The notes: generated from the letters alone by a model not told the origin. A stretch of 64,000 nucleotides of DNA from Streptomyces sp. NBC_01439 (GCF_036227605.1 NZ_CP109487.1:2852001-2916000); one strand, 5' to 3'. Positions 33,182 to 42,396 are shown, counted from the stretch's first letter. A program made the numbers and translations.

Positions 33182-34210
33182 ATGCCCGAACTGCGTGTCG
33201 TGGCCGTCTCAAATGACGGCACACGACTGGTGCTCAAGGCTGCGGACAGCACGGAGTACACGCTTCCGATCGACGAGCGGCTCCGCGCCGCGGTCCGCAA
33301 CGATCGCGCGCGCCTGAACCAGATCGAGATCGAGGTGGAGAGCCACCTCCGCCCCCGCGACATCCAGGCCCGCATACGGGCCGGTGCCTCCGCGGAGGAG
33401 GTCGCCCAACTCGCCGGCATCCCCGTCGACCGCGTGCGCCGCTTCGAGGGCCCGGTGCTCGCCGAGCGCGCGTTCATGGCCGAGCGCGCCCGCAAGACCC
33501 CCGTGCGCCGTCCCGGCGAGAACACCGGTCCGCAGCTCGGCGAGGCCGTGCAGGAGCGGCTGACCCTGCGCGGGGCCGAGAAGGAATCCGTCCAGTGGGA
33601 CTCCTGGCGCCGCGACGACGGCACCTGGGAGGTCCTGCTCGTCTACCTGGTCGCCGGCGAACTGCACTCGGCGAGCTGGACCTACGACCCGCCGCGCCGT
33701 CTGGTCGTGGCCGTGGACGACGAGGCCCGTTCCCTGATCGGCGAGTCGGAGGACCTGCCGGCCGCGCCGGAACCGAGCTTCCCCTTCGTTCCGAGGATCG
33801 CGCGGCTGCCGCGCGACCGGCCGCTGGACCGCGCCCTGGACCGGCAGTTGGAACGGGCCGAAGCCAGGCCCGCTCCCACGCCGGAACCGGAGGAGGAACG
33901 GGACACCCTCACCAGCCTGCTGGAGGCGGTCCCGAGCTTCCGCGGCGACATGGTGGTCCCGGACCGCACCGAAACCCCGGACGACACCGAACCGGAAGCG
34001 GAGGAGCCGCCGGCCCCCGCCGCCTCGGCGGGCGCGGGCGCCGCGTACGCCGATGTGCTGATGCCGCGCACCGTGGCGGGCCACCGGGACCGCCTGACGG
34101 GCACCACCGACCGCCAGGCCGAGGCCGACGGGGTCCGCCCCGGGCGCCGTGCGGCGGTACCGAGCTGGGACGAGATCGTCTTCGGCACCCGCCGCAAGAA
34201 GCAGGAGTAG
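33182..34210 (+). CDS. sepH: Septation protein SepH
   Basis: 342 aa from ATG 33182 (GGGAGG upstream). N-terminal DUF3071 domain (MPELRVVAVSNDGTRLVLKA ... LRPRDIQARIRAGASAEEVAQLAGIPVDRVRRFEGPVLAERAFM) with a helix-turn-helix, followed by the conserved WDSWRRDDGTWEVLLVYLVAGELHSASWTYDP segment, a long disordered acidic/proline linker and a short basic C-terminal motif WDEIVFGTRRKKQE. SepH binds FtsZ and promotes assembly of division rings in Streptomyces. A hairpin follows the stop. Confidence 0.93.
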   Translation: MPELRVVAVSNDGTRLVLKAADSTEYTLPIDERLRAAVRNDRARLNQIEIEVESHLRPRDIQARIRAGASAEEVAQLAGIPVDRVRRFEGPVLAERAFMAERARKTPVRRPGENTGPQLGEAVQERLTLRGAEKESVQWDSWRRDDGTWEVLLVYLVAGELHSASWTYDPPRRLVVAVDDEARSLIGESEDLPAAPEPSFPFVPRIARLPRDRPLDRALDRQLERAEARPAPTPEPEEERDTLTSLLEAVPSFRGDMVVPDRTETPDDTEPEAEEPPAPAASAGAGAAYADVLMPRTVAGHRDRLTGTTDRQAEADGVRPGRRAAVPSWDEIVFGTRRKKQE

Positions 34211-34224
34211 CGAGAGCAACGGGG

Positions 34225-34257
34225 GCACCGCCTCCGGGTCCTGCCCGGCGGCGGTGC
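34225..34257. terminator. Bidirectional hairpin after sepH
   Basis: GCACCGCC (34225-34232) pairs with GGCGGTGC (34250-34257), with an inner CCGGG/CCCGG stem. It lies between sepH (plus) and the sulfurtransferase (minus) and is followed by TCCTGTTT on the plus strand. Confidence 0.65.
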
Positions 34258-34277
34258 TCCTGTTTGCCGCAGCCCGC

Positions 34278-35132
34278 CTACTGGGGGTCCGGGCCCGTGG
34301 CCACCGGTCGGGTCGGGTCGCCGGACCACTCGGACCAGCTGCCCGCGTAGAGGTCCGACTCGATGCCGGCCACTTCCAGGGCCAGTACCTCGTGCGCTCC
34401 GGAGACCCCGGAGCCGCAGTACACGCCCACCGCCGTCCCCTCGGACGCGCCGAGCCCCTCGAACCGGGCGCGCAGGGCGTCCGCCGGCAGGAAACGGCCG
34501 TCCGGACCCACGTTCTCCGTGGTCGGGGCCGACAGTGCGCCCGGGATGTGACCGCCGACCGGGTCGATCGGTTCGACCTCGCCCCGGTAGCGCTCCCCCG
34601 CGCGGGCGTCCAGGAGGACCCCGGCCCGCGCGCGCAGGGCCGCAGCGTCCGCGTCCAGCAGCCCGACGGCACCCGGCGTTGGCTTGAAATCGCCTTCCGC
34701 GGGAGTCACCCGGTCGGCCGTCACCGTACCCCCGGAGGCCGTCCAGGCGGCCAAGCCGCCGTCCAGGACCCGCACGTTCGGGTGACCCGTCCAGCGCAGC
34801 AACCACCACGCCCGGGCCGCCGCCCAGCCCAGCCCGCCGTCGTACACAACGACGGGCCCGTCCGCCGGGACGCCCGCCCGCCGCATGGCCTCTCCGAAGG
34901 CCTCGGGGTCCGGCAGCGGGTGGCGGCCGCCCGCCCCCGGCGGACCGGCCAGTTCGCGGTCGAGGTCGACGTACACCGCCCCGGGCAGGTGTCCTGCCTC
35001 GTAGGCGGGCCGCTGGTCGGGTCCGCCGAGCTGCCAGCGGACGTCCAGCAGCACCGGCGGGCGGGGGCCGGCCAGCTCGTTCCTCAGTTCGGCGGCGGCG
35101 AGGATCGCAGATTTCGCAGTCATGTCGGCCAT
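34278..35132 (-). CDS. Sulfurtransferase, tandem rhodanese (3-mercaptopyruvate/thiosulfate type)
   Basis: 284 aa from ATG 35132 (GGAGG just upstream; ATG 35123 also possible). Two rhodanese domains: the first has VLLDVRWQLGG and GHLPGAVYVDLD without a catalytic cysteine; the second has LLDARAGERYRGE, GHIPGALSAP and the active-site loop VYCGSGVSGAHE. This transfers sulfane sulfur from thiosulfate or 3-mercaptopyruvate. The CGSGVS loop fits the sulfurtransferase SseA/MST group. Confidence 0.92.
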   Translation of the reverse strand: MADMTAKSAILAAAELRNELAGPRPPVLLDVRWQLGGPDQRPAYEAGHLPGAVYVDLDRELAGPPGAGGRHPLPDPEAFGEAMRRAGVPADGPVVVYDGGLGWAAARAWWLLRWTGHPNVRVLDGGLAAWTASGGTVTADRVTPAEGDFKPTPGAVGLLDADAAALRARAGVLLDARAGERYRGEVEPIDPVGGHIPGALSAPTTENVGPDGRFLPADALRARFEGLGASEGTAVGVYCGSGVSGAHEVLALEVAGIESDLYAGSWSEWSGDPTRPVATGPDPQ

Positions 35133-35299
35133 CTTCCTCCCCGCCCGCCACGCGCGTAACAAGGCCGTCATCGGCGGGCCGAACCGATCCGGTCAACTCC
35201 GCGCCGGGCCGCATTTATGCGGCCCGGTCGGGGCGCGCCGAGTCGCCGGGAGTGGAAGCATCAGCACCGGTAAGCGCCACGACGGAGGAGACGGCTGAC

Positions 35300-36085
35300 A
35301 TGACCGAGGCAGCGGAAGCAACCCGGCGCACGCCCGGCACCCCGTGCTGGGTGAGCCTCATGGTGCACGGGCTCGGGACCACCGAGGACTTCTACGCCGA
35401 CCTGTTCGGCTGGGAGTACGAACCGGGACCCGAGCAGCTCGGCCCGTACGTCCGCGCGGTGCTGGACGGGCACGAGGTGGCCGGGATCGGCGAGATGCCG
35501 CCGGACCGGCATCTGCCGGTGGCCTGGACGACGTACCTCGCCACGGACGACGCGGACGCGACCGCCGAGTCGGTCCGGGCCTGCGGCGGCACGGTGGCCG
35601 TGGGGCCGCTGGACGCAGGTATCGCGGGGCGGGTGGCGATCTGCTCCGATCCGTTGGGCGCCATCTTCGGCCTGTGGCAGGCGCAGAGCCGCATGGGCAC
35701 CCGGCCGTACCGCGGGCCGGGCACCCCCGTGTGGAACGAACTGGTCACCCAGGACACCTCGACGGTCGGGAAGTTCTACGAGCACGTCTTCGGCCACGAG
35801 GCCCAGACCCACGCCACGGCCTCCGACGACTTCGACTACCTGACCCTGCACCTGGAGGGGCACCCGGTGGCGGCCGTGCACGGCGTCGGCCGCTCCCTGC
35901 CGCACGACCGGGGGCCGCACTGGATGGCGTACTTCGAGGTGGAGAACACCGACGTGGCGGCCGCGCGGGTCGTCGAGCTCGGCGGGCGCGTCGTCGACCC
36001 GCCCCGTGAGGGCCCGCGCGGACGGCAGGCCACGGTCGCGGACCCGGAGGGCGCGGTCTTCGCCCTCGTGCGCCCGCAGCGCTAG
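35300..36085 (+). CDS. VOC (glyoxalase-fold) family protein, two repeats
   Basis: 261 aa from ATG 35300 (AGGAG nine bases upstream); an ATG at 35252 would add 16 residues. Two VOC modules of about 120 residues: PCWVSLMVHGLGTTEDFYADLFGWEYEPG and PVWNELVTQDTSTVGKFYEHVFGHEAQTH. Each ends in the typical DPLGAIFGLWQ or DPEGAVFALVRP strand. Such proteins bind metal and act as dioxygenase-, lyase- or resistance-type enzymes; many actinobacterial members have no assigned role. Confidence 0.85.
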   Translation: MTEAAEATRRTPGTPCWVSLMVHGLGTTEDFYADLFGWEYEPGPEQLGPYVRAVLDGHEVAGIGEMPPDRHLPVAWTTYLATDDADATAESVRACGGTVAVGPLDAGIAGRVAICSDPLGAIFGLWQAQSRMGTRPYRGPGTPVWNELVTQDTSTVGKFYEHVFGHEAQTHATASDDFDYLTLHLEGHPVAAVHGVGRSLPHDRGPHWMAYFEVENTDVAAARVVELGGRVVDPPREGPRGRQATVADPEGAVFALVRPQR

Positions 36086-36124
36086 CCGGCGGCGCCAAAC
36101 GGCCCGCGTCCGACTCGGCCCGGC

Positions 36125-37384
36125 TCAGCGCGCCCTCGGTCCCGCAGTCCGCCCGAAGTGCCGGGCGGTGGGTACGAGGGCGGCCGCGGCGGGTGCGAGG
36201 AAGCAGGCCGCGGCGCACACGGCGAGGACCGGGGTGACGCCGATGGTGTCGATGGCCGGGGCGATGAGGGCGAGGCCCACCGGGGCGAAGCCGTAGGACA
36301 GCAGGAAGTCCAGCGAGGAGACGCGGGCGAGCTTGTCCGGGGCGACCTCGCGCTGGGTGGCCGTGAACCAGGGCACGTTGAACAGCTCGATCCCGATTCC
36401 GGCCACGGCGTAGGCCGCGATGACCACGGCCGGGTGCACCGGCAGCATCAGGCTCAGCGGCGCGAAGCCGTAAACGGCCAGGCCGGCGAAGGCGCTCCAG
36501 CCCTGGGAGCGGGGCCGCCGGCGGGCGGTGACCAGGGCCCCGCCGAGCGCGCCCACGGTGTAGGCGGTCATGGCCGCGGCCATGACCCACCCGGCGCCGT
36601 AGCGGTCGCGGCTGATGAGGGGCAGGGCAACGCTGGTGGCGGAGTAGCCGAGCGCTATCACGGTGGTCAGGGCGCCGAGTCCGGCGAGGAACCAGGGGTG
36701 GCGGCGGGCCTCGCGCATGCCGTCGACGAACTCGGCACGCAGGGACGCGCGCGGGGCGGGGGCCGCCGCTTCGGCGGTCGGAGCGCCGCGGCCCGGCAGG
36801 AAGGCGGCGACCAGCCAGAGCAGGCCGATCCCCAGCAGCAGCGTCCCCACGTCGACGAACGCCGCCAGCAGCGCCGTCAGGGTGGGGCCCGCGAGCGTGG
36901 AGGTCCGTACCGCCATGGTCATGGCGGCATTGGCCTGGTGCCTTCGGTCGGCGGCGACGACCTCGGCGGTGAGCGCCTGGAAGGCGGGGCGGCAGGCCCC
37001 CTGACCCGCGCCCGCGAGGGCGGCGGCCAGGGTCATCACCAGCAGCGACCGACCGAGGCCGAGGGCGAGGAGCGGGGCGGCGGACGCGGCTGCGAGGGCG
37101 GACCAGAGCACGACGGCCCGGCGTGCATGACGGTCGGCCAGCACCCCGCCGACGGCGACGGCGACGAGGAAGCCGGCGGTGCGTGCCGCGAGGACCAGGC
37201 CCAGGCCGGCTGCACCGAGTTCCCGGTGCAGGACGGCGAGACCCAGGACGAAGGGCAGCGCCCAGGTCGCGAGTCCGGAGGCGGTGGTGCCCGTCCAAAG
37301 GCGCAGGAAGGCGGTGTCGCGCAGGACGGAACGCGCGGGCGGCGGGCCGGTCTTGGGCGTCGCGGGCACGGGTGTGGTCGCCAC
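36125..37384 (-). CDS. MFS exporter divergent from the metal-uptake operon
   Basis: 419 aa from GTG 37384 with AGGAG nine bases upstream. Twelve predicted membrane segments; the loop GGVLADRHARRAVVLW carries the MFS A-motif and GACRPAFQALTAEVVAADRRHQANAAM resembles the enterobactin-exporter (EntS-like) branch of the family. It shares a 160-bp promoter region, with a Zur-like palindrome in the middle, with the operon starting at 37545. This layout suggests secretion of a small molecule that the operon makes and recaptures. Confidence 0.85.
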   Translation of the reverse strand: MATTPVPATPKTGPPPARSVLRDTAFLRLWTGTTASGLATWALPFVLGLAVLHRELGAAGLGLVLAARTAGFLVAVAVGGVLADRHARRAVVLWSALAAASAAPLLALGLGRSLLVMTLAAALAGAGQGACRPAFQALTAEVVAADRRHQANAAMTMAVRTSTLAGPTLTALLAAFVDVGTLLLGIGLLWLVAAFLPGRGAPTAEAAAPAPRASLRAEFVDGMREARRHPWFLAGLGALTTVIALGYSATSVALPLISRDRYGAGWVMAAAMTAYTVGALGGALVTARRRPRSQGWSAFAGLAVYGFAPLSLMLPVHPAVVIAAYAVAGIGIELFNVPWFTATQREVAPDKLARVSSLDFLLSYGFAPVGLALIAPAIDTIGVTPVLAVCAAACFLAPAAAALVPTARHFGRTAGPRAR

Positions 37385-37451
37385 GGTGGGGTGCTCCTGA
37401 TTCGTCGGCAGGTCGCGGGTCGCGGTTCGGTGAACCTCGACCCGGGGGTGT

Positions 37452-37472
37452 TAATGAAAACGATAACCATTA
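37452..37472. promoter_or_regulatory. Zur-box-like palindrome in a divergent promoter
   Basis: TAATG-N11-CATTA, with the inner sequence AAAACGATAAC. It shares TGAAAA.GAT with the Streptomyces Zur consensus TGAAAATGATTTTCA. It is 68 bp from the MFS start and 72 bp from the lipoprotein start. It is locally A+T-rich in otherwise G+C-rich DNA. Confidence 0.55.
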
Positions 37473-37544
37473 CAGTACCCTTCGAACGCGGCACTCCTGC
37501 CCGGTGCACGACCACACCCACGCTCTTCCCAGACCGGAGAACCC

Positions 37545-38579
37545 ATGCGCCACCGCGCCCGGATCGGCATTCCCCTCGCACTCACCCTGGCCCTGGCCCT
37601 CGCCACCACGGGCTGCTCGACCCCCACCGACGACCACGCGCCGAAGGGCGAACCCGCCGCCCGGACGGCGGCACTCGACAGTTGCGGGCGGCAGTTCTCC
37701 TTCGACCGTCCCCCGCAGCGCGCCGTCGCCCTGGACCAGACCTCGACCGAAACCCTGCTGGAACTCGGGCTTCAGGACCGGATGGCCGGGACGGCCAACC
37801 TCAAGACGAAGATCCCCGCGCAGTACCAGGACGCCTATGCCAAGGTCCCGGTCATCGCCCCCAAGATCGCCACCGGCGAGCAACTGCGCGCGACCGCAGC
37901 CGACTTCGTGGTGGCCGGCTCCACCGACCTCTACACGAAGGACCGCGCCGGCACCCGCGAGGAACTGGCCGCCTTCGGAGTCCCCAGCTTCGTCAGCGCG
38001 GTGGACTGCCCGCAGCAGAACGAGGCCGGGAAGACCCCCTTCGAACTGCTCTTCTCCGACTACGAACAGCTCGGCAAGGTCTTCGGCGGCGAGGAACGGG
38101 CCGGCCGGCTCGCCCAGGAGCAGCGCGCCGCCGTCGCGAAGGCCGCCGAGAACGCCGCCGGGGCCACCGCCCGGGGCGGTAAGCAGCCCACCGTCGTCTA
38201 CCTCTACTCGGTCTTCAACGGCATGCCCTACGTCGCCGGCCGGACCGGTCTGCCCAGTGAGATGAGCCGGATCGTCGGCGCGAAGAACGCCTTCGACGAC
38301 GTGGCCGAGGACTGGCCCGAGGTCTCCTGGGAGGAAGTCGCCCGGCGCGACCCGGACTTCATCGTGATCGGCGATCTGAGCGAGCGCGGCCGGCCCGGCG
38401 ACAGCGCCGCCGAGAAGCGCGCCACGATGGCCGCGGACCCGCTGGTCTCCAAGCTGGCGGCGGTCCGCGAGAACAGGATCATCGAGGTGCCGGGCATCGA
38501 ACTGGACCCCTCCGTACGCTCCGTGCACGCCCTGGGGCTGCTGGCCGCGGGGATGAAGGACCTCGGACATGTCCGCTGA
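37545..38579 (+). CDS. Metal/metallophore-binding lipoprotein (FecB/BtuF type)
   Basis: 344 aa with a lipoprotein signal peptide: basic start, hydrophobic core and lipobox ATTGC at about residue 21-25. The mature part is a PF01497-type periplasmic-binding fold (RAVALDQTSTETLLELGLQDRMAG ... PDFIVIGDLSER ... VRSVHALGLLAAGMKDL). It is the extracellular receptor for the FecCD-type importer encoded next; the ligand could be a metallophore, haem or cobamide. First gene of a six-gene operon: the permease ATG lies inside its 3' end (11-base overlap). Confidence 0.9.
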   Translation: MRHRARIGIPLALTLALALATTGCSTPTDDHAPKGEPAARTAALDSCGRQFSFDRPPQRAVALDQTSTETLLELGLQDRMAGTANLKTKIPAQYQDAYAKVPVIAPKIATGEQLRATAADFVVAGSTDLYTKDRAGTREELAAFGVPSFVSAVDCPQQNEAGKTPFELLFSDYEQLGKVFGGEERAGRLAQEQRAAVAKAAENAAGATARGGKQPTVVYLYSVFNGMPYVAGRTGLPSEMSRIVGAKNAFDDVAEDWPEVSWEEVARRDPDFIVIGDLSERGRPGDSAAEKRATMAADPLVSKLAAVRENRIIEVPGIELDPSVRSVHALGLLAAGMKDLGHVR

Positions 38580-39696
38580 CCCGGGGCCGGGGGTGATGGA
38601 CCTGCTGGTCCCGGCCGCCCGCGAGGTCCGGGTGGGTGCGCCGTCCGCGCCGCCGCGGGCCGCGCGGTCCGGCACACCGGCCCGGGTGGGGCTGTTCCTC
38701 ACCGGGGTGCTCGTACTGGTCGCCTCGGTGGCGGCGGGCACCCGTATCGGCAGCGCCGACGTGGGGTGGACCGACCTCGGCCGGGTGCTCGGCGCCCGGC
38801 TGGGCCTGGCCACCGAACCGCTGCCGCCGCTGCTGGACTCGCTCGTCTGGGACCTGCGGCTACCGCGGGTCTTGATGGCGGCCCTGGTCGGCGCCGCGCT
38901 GGCGGTCTGCGGCACCGTACTGCAGGCCGTCACCCGCAACGCGCTGGCCGACCCGTACCTGCTCGGGGTGTCCTCGGGGGCCTCGGTCGGAGCCGTCACC
39001 GTGGCCGTCCTGCCCCTGCCCCTGTCCGGGCTGGGCGCCGGAACGCTCGGGATCACCGGCGGCGCCCTCCTCGGCGCCCTGCTCTCCTTCGGCCTGCTGC
39101 TGGCGCTGTTGCACCGGACGGGCCTGGACTCGGTCCGCATCGTCCTCACCGGCGTGGTCGTCGGACAGCTCTTCACCGCCCTGACCTCGCTCGTCCTGAT
39201 GGCCTCGGCCGACGCCGACACCACGCGCGCCCTCACCCACTGGCTGCTGGGCTCGATGGCCCCGGCCCGCTGGGACGCCGTCGCGGTCTGCGCGGTCGTC
39301 ACCCCGCTGGGGCTCGCGGCCGCCTGGCTGTGCGCGAACGCCCTCGACGGGCTCGCGTTCGGCGCGGACACCGCCGCCTCGCTGGGGATCGCCGTACGAC
39401 GCACCCGGATGCTGCTGCTCGTGGTGACGGCCGTGCTGACCTCGGTGGCGGTGGCCACCGTCGGCGCCATCGGGTTCGTCGGGCTGATCGTCCCGCACGG
39501 GGTGCGCCTGCTGGCCGGTCCGCTGCACCGGGTGCTGCTCCCCCACGCGGCGCTCGCCGGCGCGGTGTTCCTGGTGTGGACCGACGCCCTGGCGCGGGTC
39601 GCCTTCGCGCCGCGCGAGATACCGGTCGGCGTGATCACCGCGCTGCTCGGCGTACCGCTGTTCCTCCTCGTCCTGCGCAGGAGGGGTGAGCTGTGA
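38569..39696 (+). CDS. FecCD-family ABC importer permease
   Basis: 375 aa. After a ~40-residue polar leader there are about ten membrane segments. Signature regions: LRLPRVLMAALVGAALAVCGTVLQAVTRNALADPYLLGVSSGA (coupling segment of BtuC/FecD permeases) and GAIGFVGLIVPHGVRLLAG. Overlaps both neighbours (11 bases upstream, GTGA downstream). Forms the membrane channel for the lipoprotein ligand. Confidence 0.92.
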   Translation: MSADPGPGVMDLLVPAAREVRVGAPSAPPRAARSGTPARVGLFLTGVLVLVASVAAGTRIGSADVGWTDLGRVLGARLGLATEPLPPLLDSLVWDLRLPRVLMAALVGAALAVCGTVLQAVTRNALADPYLLGVSSGASVGAVTVAVLPLPLSGLGAGTLGITGGALLGALLSFGLLLALLHRTGLDSVRIVLTGVVVGQLFTALTSLVLMASADADTTRALTHWLLGSMAPARWDAVAVCAVVTPLGLAAAWLCANALDGLAFGADTAASLGIAVRRTRMLLLVVTAVLTSVAVATVGAIGFVGLIVPHGVRLLAGPLHRVLLPHAALAGAVFLVWTDALARVAFAPREIPVGVITALLGVPLFLLVLRRRGEL

Positions 39697-40535
39697 GGAT
39701 CACCGCCGAAGACCTGAACTGGTCGGTCTCGGACACGCCCGTCGTCCGCGGGGTCGACCTGGACGTCGCGCCGGGCGAGACGGTCGGACTGATCGGCCCC
39801 AACGGCTCCGGCAAGTCCTCGTTGCTGCGCTGCCTGGCCGGGCTGCGCGTGCCCGACGCGGGCACGGTGCGCTACGACGACCGGTCGATACGGAACTGGA
39901 GCGCGCGCCGGATCGCCCGTCGGATCGCCTTCGTGGAACAGGACTCCGGATTCGGCTCCGACCTGCGCGTCGCCGACGTCGTGGGGCTGGGACGGACCCC
40001 CTTCCGCGACGGCCTGCGCGGACCGGACGCCACCGACCGGGCGGTCGTCGCGGCCGCGCTGGACCGCGTCGGCCTCACCGCGCTCGCCGGGCGCTCCTGG
40101 AAGGGCCTGTCGGGCGGCGAGCGGCAGCGCGCCCACATCGCCCGCGCGCTCGCCCAACAACCGTACGGTCTGCTCCTCGACGAGCCCACCAACCACCTGG
40201 ACGTCAAGCACCAGTTGGAGCTGATGGAACTGCTCGCCGGCACCCCGCAGACGGTCCTGGTCGCCCTGCACGACCTCACCCTGGCCGCCCGCCACTGCGA
40301 CCGGCTGCTGCTCATGCACCGGGGCCGCCTGATCGCCTCCGGCACCCCCGCCGCCGTCCTCACCGCCGAGCACCTGGCCCAGATCTTCGAGGTCGACGCC
40401 GAACTGGCCACCGACTCCCTGGGACGGCCCTCGGTGTCCTACCGCGGCCCCTTGCGCGCCGTCACGCCCGCCACCGCCCCCACACCCACACCCACACCCG
40501 TACCTCTTCCCGTACTCCGACAAGGAACGTCATGA
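39693..40535 (+). CDS. FecE/BtuD-type ABC importer ATPase
   Basis: 280 aa from GTG 39693. Walker A GPNGSGKSS (~36), Q-loop VEQDSG, signature LSGGERQRA, Walker B LLLDEPTNHLD and H-loop ALHDLT are all present. The C-terminus has an unusual TPTPTPTPVPLP tail, encoded by a CCCACA repeat, reaching into the start of the next gene. Overlaps the DUF364 gene by ATGA. Energises uptake through the FecCD permease. Confidence 0.93.
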   Translation: MRITAEDLNWSVSDTPVVRGVDLDVAPGETVGLIGPNGSGKSSLLRCLAGLRVPDAGTVRYDDRSIRNWSARRIARRIAFVEQDSGFGSDLRVADVVGLGRTPFRDGLRGPDATDRAVVAAALDRVGLTALAGRSWKGLSGGERQRAHIARALAQQPYGLLLDEPTNHLDVKHQLELMELLAGTPQTVLVALHDLTLAARHCDRLLLMHRGRLIASGTPAAVLTAEHLAQIFEVDAELATDSLGRPSVSYRGPLRAVTPATAPTPTPTPVPLPVLRQGTS

Positions 40536-41365
40536 CGAGCCACCCGACCACCGCGCCCGCACCGACCGTCGACTCCCTCGTCGCGGCCGTACTGGCCGGC
40601 GAACACGGCCCGCTGCCCTGCGAACTCGTGGCGACCAGCGTGTTCTGGATCCACCACGGCACCCGGCTCGCCGGCAGCGACACCACCTACCTCAACCAGT
40701 ACGTCCTGGTGCGCCTCGGCGGCTCCTTCGGCGGCTGCGCCTTCGAGGCCGGCGAGATCGACCCGACGATCTGCCGCGACTCCTCGGGCGCCCCGCTCGA
40801 CGTGCTGCTCCGCGAGGCTCCGCGCCCGCTGCGGATCGCCGCCCTCGACGCGTACCTGGCCGGGCAGCTCCCGCACCGCGACGCCGGGGCGGAGCCGCTC
40901 ACCCTCCCCGCGGGCACCCCCGAAGTGCGCGCCCGGGCCCGTGACGCGGCCATCGCCGGGCTGCTGGACATCCGCGCGGGCGCCCGGGTCGGCCTCATCG
41001 GCGTGGTGAACCCGCTGGTCGCGGCGATCCGCGAGCGGGGCGGCGTACCGCTGCCGTGCGACTTCAACCTGAGGTCCACCCAGTGGGGCGATCCCGTCAC
41101 CACCGACATGCACGAGGTGCTGGAGCGTGCCGACGCCGTCGTCGCCACCGGCATGACCCTCAGCAACGGTTCCTTCGACACCGTCCTCGACCGCTGCCGC
41201 ACCCGGGGCGTGCCCCTGGTCGTGTACGCACAGAGCGGCAGCGCGGTGGCCCGGGCCTTCCTCGGCTCCGGGGTGACCGCCCTGTCCGCGGAGCCCTTCC
41301 CCTTCTCCCAGTTCAGCGCTGACCCGACGACCCTGTACCGCTACCGGACGGCGGGGCAGCCGTGA
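40532..41365 (+). CDS. DUF4213/DUF364 Rossmann-like protein
   Basis: 277 aa. N-terminal DUF4213-like part (LVATSVFWIHHGTRLAGSDTTYLNQY, GEIDPTICRD) and C-terminal DUF364 Rossmann part (GARVGLIGVVNPLVAAIRERGGVPLPCDF ... ADAVVATGMTLSNGSFDTVLDRCR ... ALSAEPFPFSQFS). DUF364 has been called a heavy-metal chelation domain from a structure, but its reaction is not established. The order in the operon, between the ATPase and the kinase, suggests it is a biosynthetic or metal-handling step. Stop overlaps the kinase start (GTGA). Confidence 0.82.
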   Translation: MTSHPTTAPAPTVDSLVAAVLAGEHGPLPCELVATSVFWIHHGTRLAGSDTTYLNQYVLVRLGGSFGGCAFEAGEIDPTICRDSSGAPLDVLLREAPRPLRIAALDAYLAGQLPHRDAGAEPLTLPAGTPEVRARARDAAIAGLLDIRAGARVGLIGVVNPLVAAIRERGGVPLPCDFNLRSTQWGDPVTTDMHEVLERADAVVATGMTLSNGSFDTVLDRCRTRGVPLVVYAQSGSAVARAFLGSGVTALSAEPFPFSQFSADPTTLYRYRTAGQP

Positions 41366-42396
41366 CCGCTCCCCCCGCCCGCCGCGGCACCGGGCACGCC
41401 GCCTGCCACCACGGCGAGATCCTCCAGGGCGTCTTCCTCGACGCCACCGGGCGCCGGTGCGCCGGCCTGGTCACCCTGCCGATGACCGGGATGGGCAGCC
41501 GGGCCGAGTTCACCCGGCGTCCGGGCACCCCGCCGCAGCAGCTCACCGTCGTACCGGGCGACCGTACGAAGGCCGCCCGGGCGGCGGCCCTCACCGTCGC
41601 GGAATGCGCGCGGCGGCATCGGGAGCCGCCCTGCGGAGGGGAGTTGCGGATCACCGGGGACATCCCGGTGGGACTCGGCATGGGGAGCTCCACCAGTGAT
41701 GTCATCGCCGTCGTGCGCGCGGTCGCGGACTCCTACGGGGTGCGGCTGGCACCCGGTACCGTCGCCCGGCTGGCAGTGCGCGCCGAACTGGCCTGCGACC
41801 CGCTGATGCTCGACGCCCGCCCGGCGCTCTTCGCCCAGCGCGAGGGGCGGGTGCTGGAGGTCCTCGGCCCCCGCCTGCCGCCGCTGGTCGTCGTGGGCTG
41901 CGCCCTGGGCGGGGGCTCGCCCGTGGACACCCTCGCCCTGCCGGCGCGTACGTACGACGAGAGCGAGGTGCGCGCCTTCGAACGGCTGCGCGCCCTGCTG
42001 CGGCGGGCCGTGGCCAAGGGCGACGCGGCCCTGCTGGGCCAGGTCGCGACCGCCAGCGCGCGACGGGGCCAACAACTCCTGCGTCACCCGGAGTTCGACA
42101 CGCTGGCCGGCATCGGCCGGCGGCTCGGGGCCCTGGGGGTCCAGATCGCGCACAGCGGTGCGGTGGCCGGTCTGCTCCTCGACCCGGCGGCCCCGGGCCT
42201 GCACCACCGGATCCGCGGCTGCGTGCGGGCCCTGGACAGCAACGGCATCGCCGCGACCCGCGTCTTCACGACCTTCCCACCCCTCCCGCCCCTCCCGACG
42301 ACCCAGGAGTTCTCCAGTGGACCAGCACATTGCGGAGGCCGTCGGCCGTCCCGACCTGATACGCCTCGACGACCGGCTCGTCTGCCTGCGCTTTGA
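41362..42396 (+). CDS. GHMP-superfamily kinase, L-threonine kinase (PduX)-like
   Basis: 344 aa from GTG 41362. The N-terminal CHHGEILQGVF resembles the GTCGELVQG motif of PduX; the phosphate-binding loop PVGLGMGSSTSDVIAVVRAV is the GHMP P-GLG-SS-T motif of threonine kinases; the C-terminal region HSGAVAGLLLDP is the third GHMP motif. It should phosphorylate the side-chain hydroxyl of threonine, serine or a related amino acid. The last ~27 residues lie in the overlap with the next gene (80 bases) and look unconserved (Pro/Arg-rich), so the functional protein may end near residue 315. Confidence 0.85.
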   Translation: MTAPPARRGTGHAACHHGEILQGVFLDATGRRCAGLVTLPMTGMGSRAEFTRRPGTPPQQLTVVPGDRTKAARAAALTVAECARRHREPPCGGELRITGDIPVGLGMGSSTSDVIAVVRAVADSYGVRLAPGTVARLAVRAELACDPLMLDARPALFAQREGRVLEVLGPRLPPLVVVGCALGGGSPVDTLALPARTYDESEVRAFERLRALLRRAVAKGDAALLGQVATASARRGQQLLRHPEFDTLAGIGRRLGALGVQIAHSGAVAGLLLDPAAPGLHHRIRGCVRALDSNGIAATRVFTTFPPLPPLPTTQEFSSGPAHCGGRRPSRPDTPRRPARLPAL

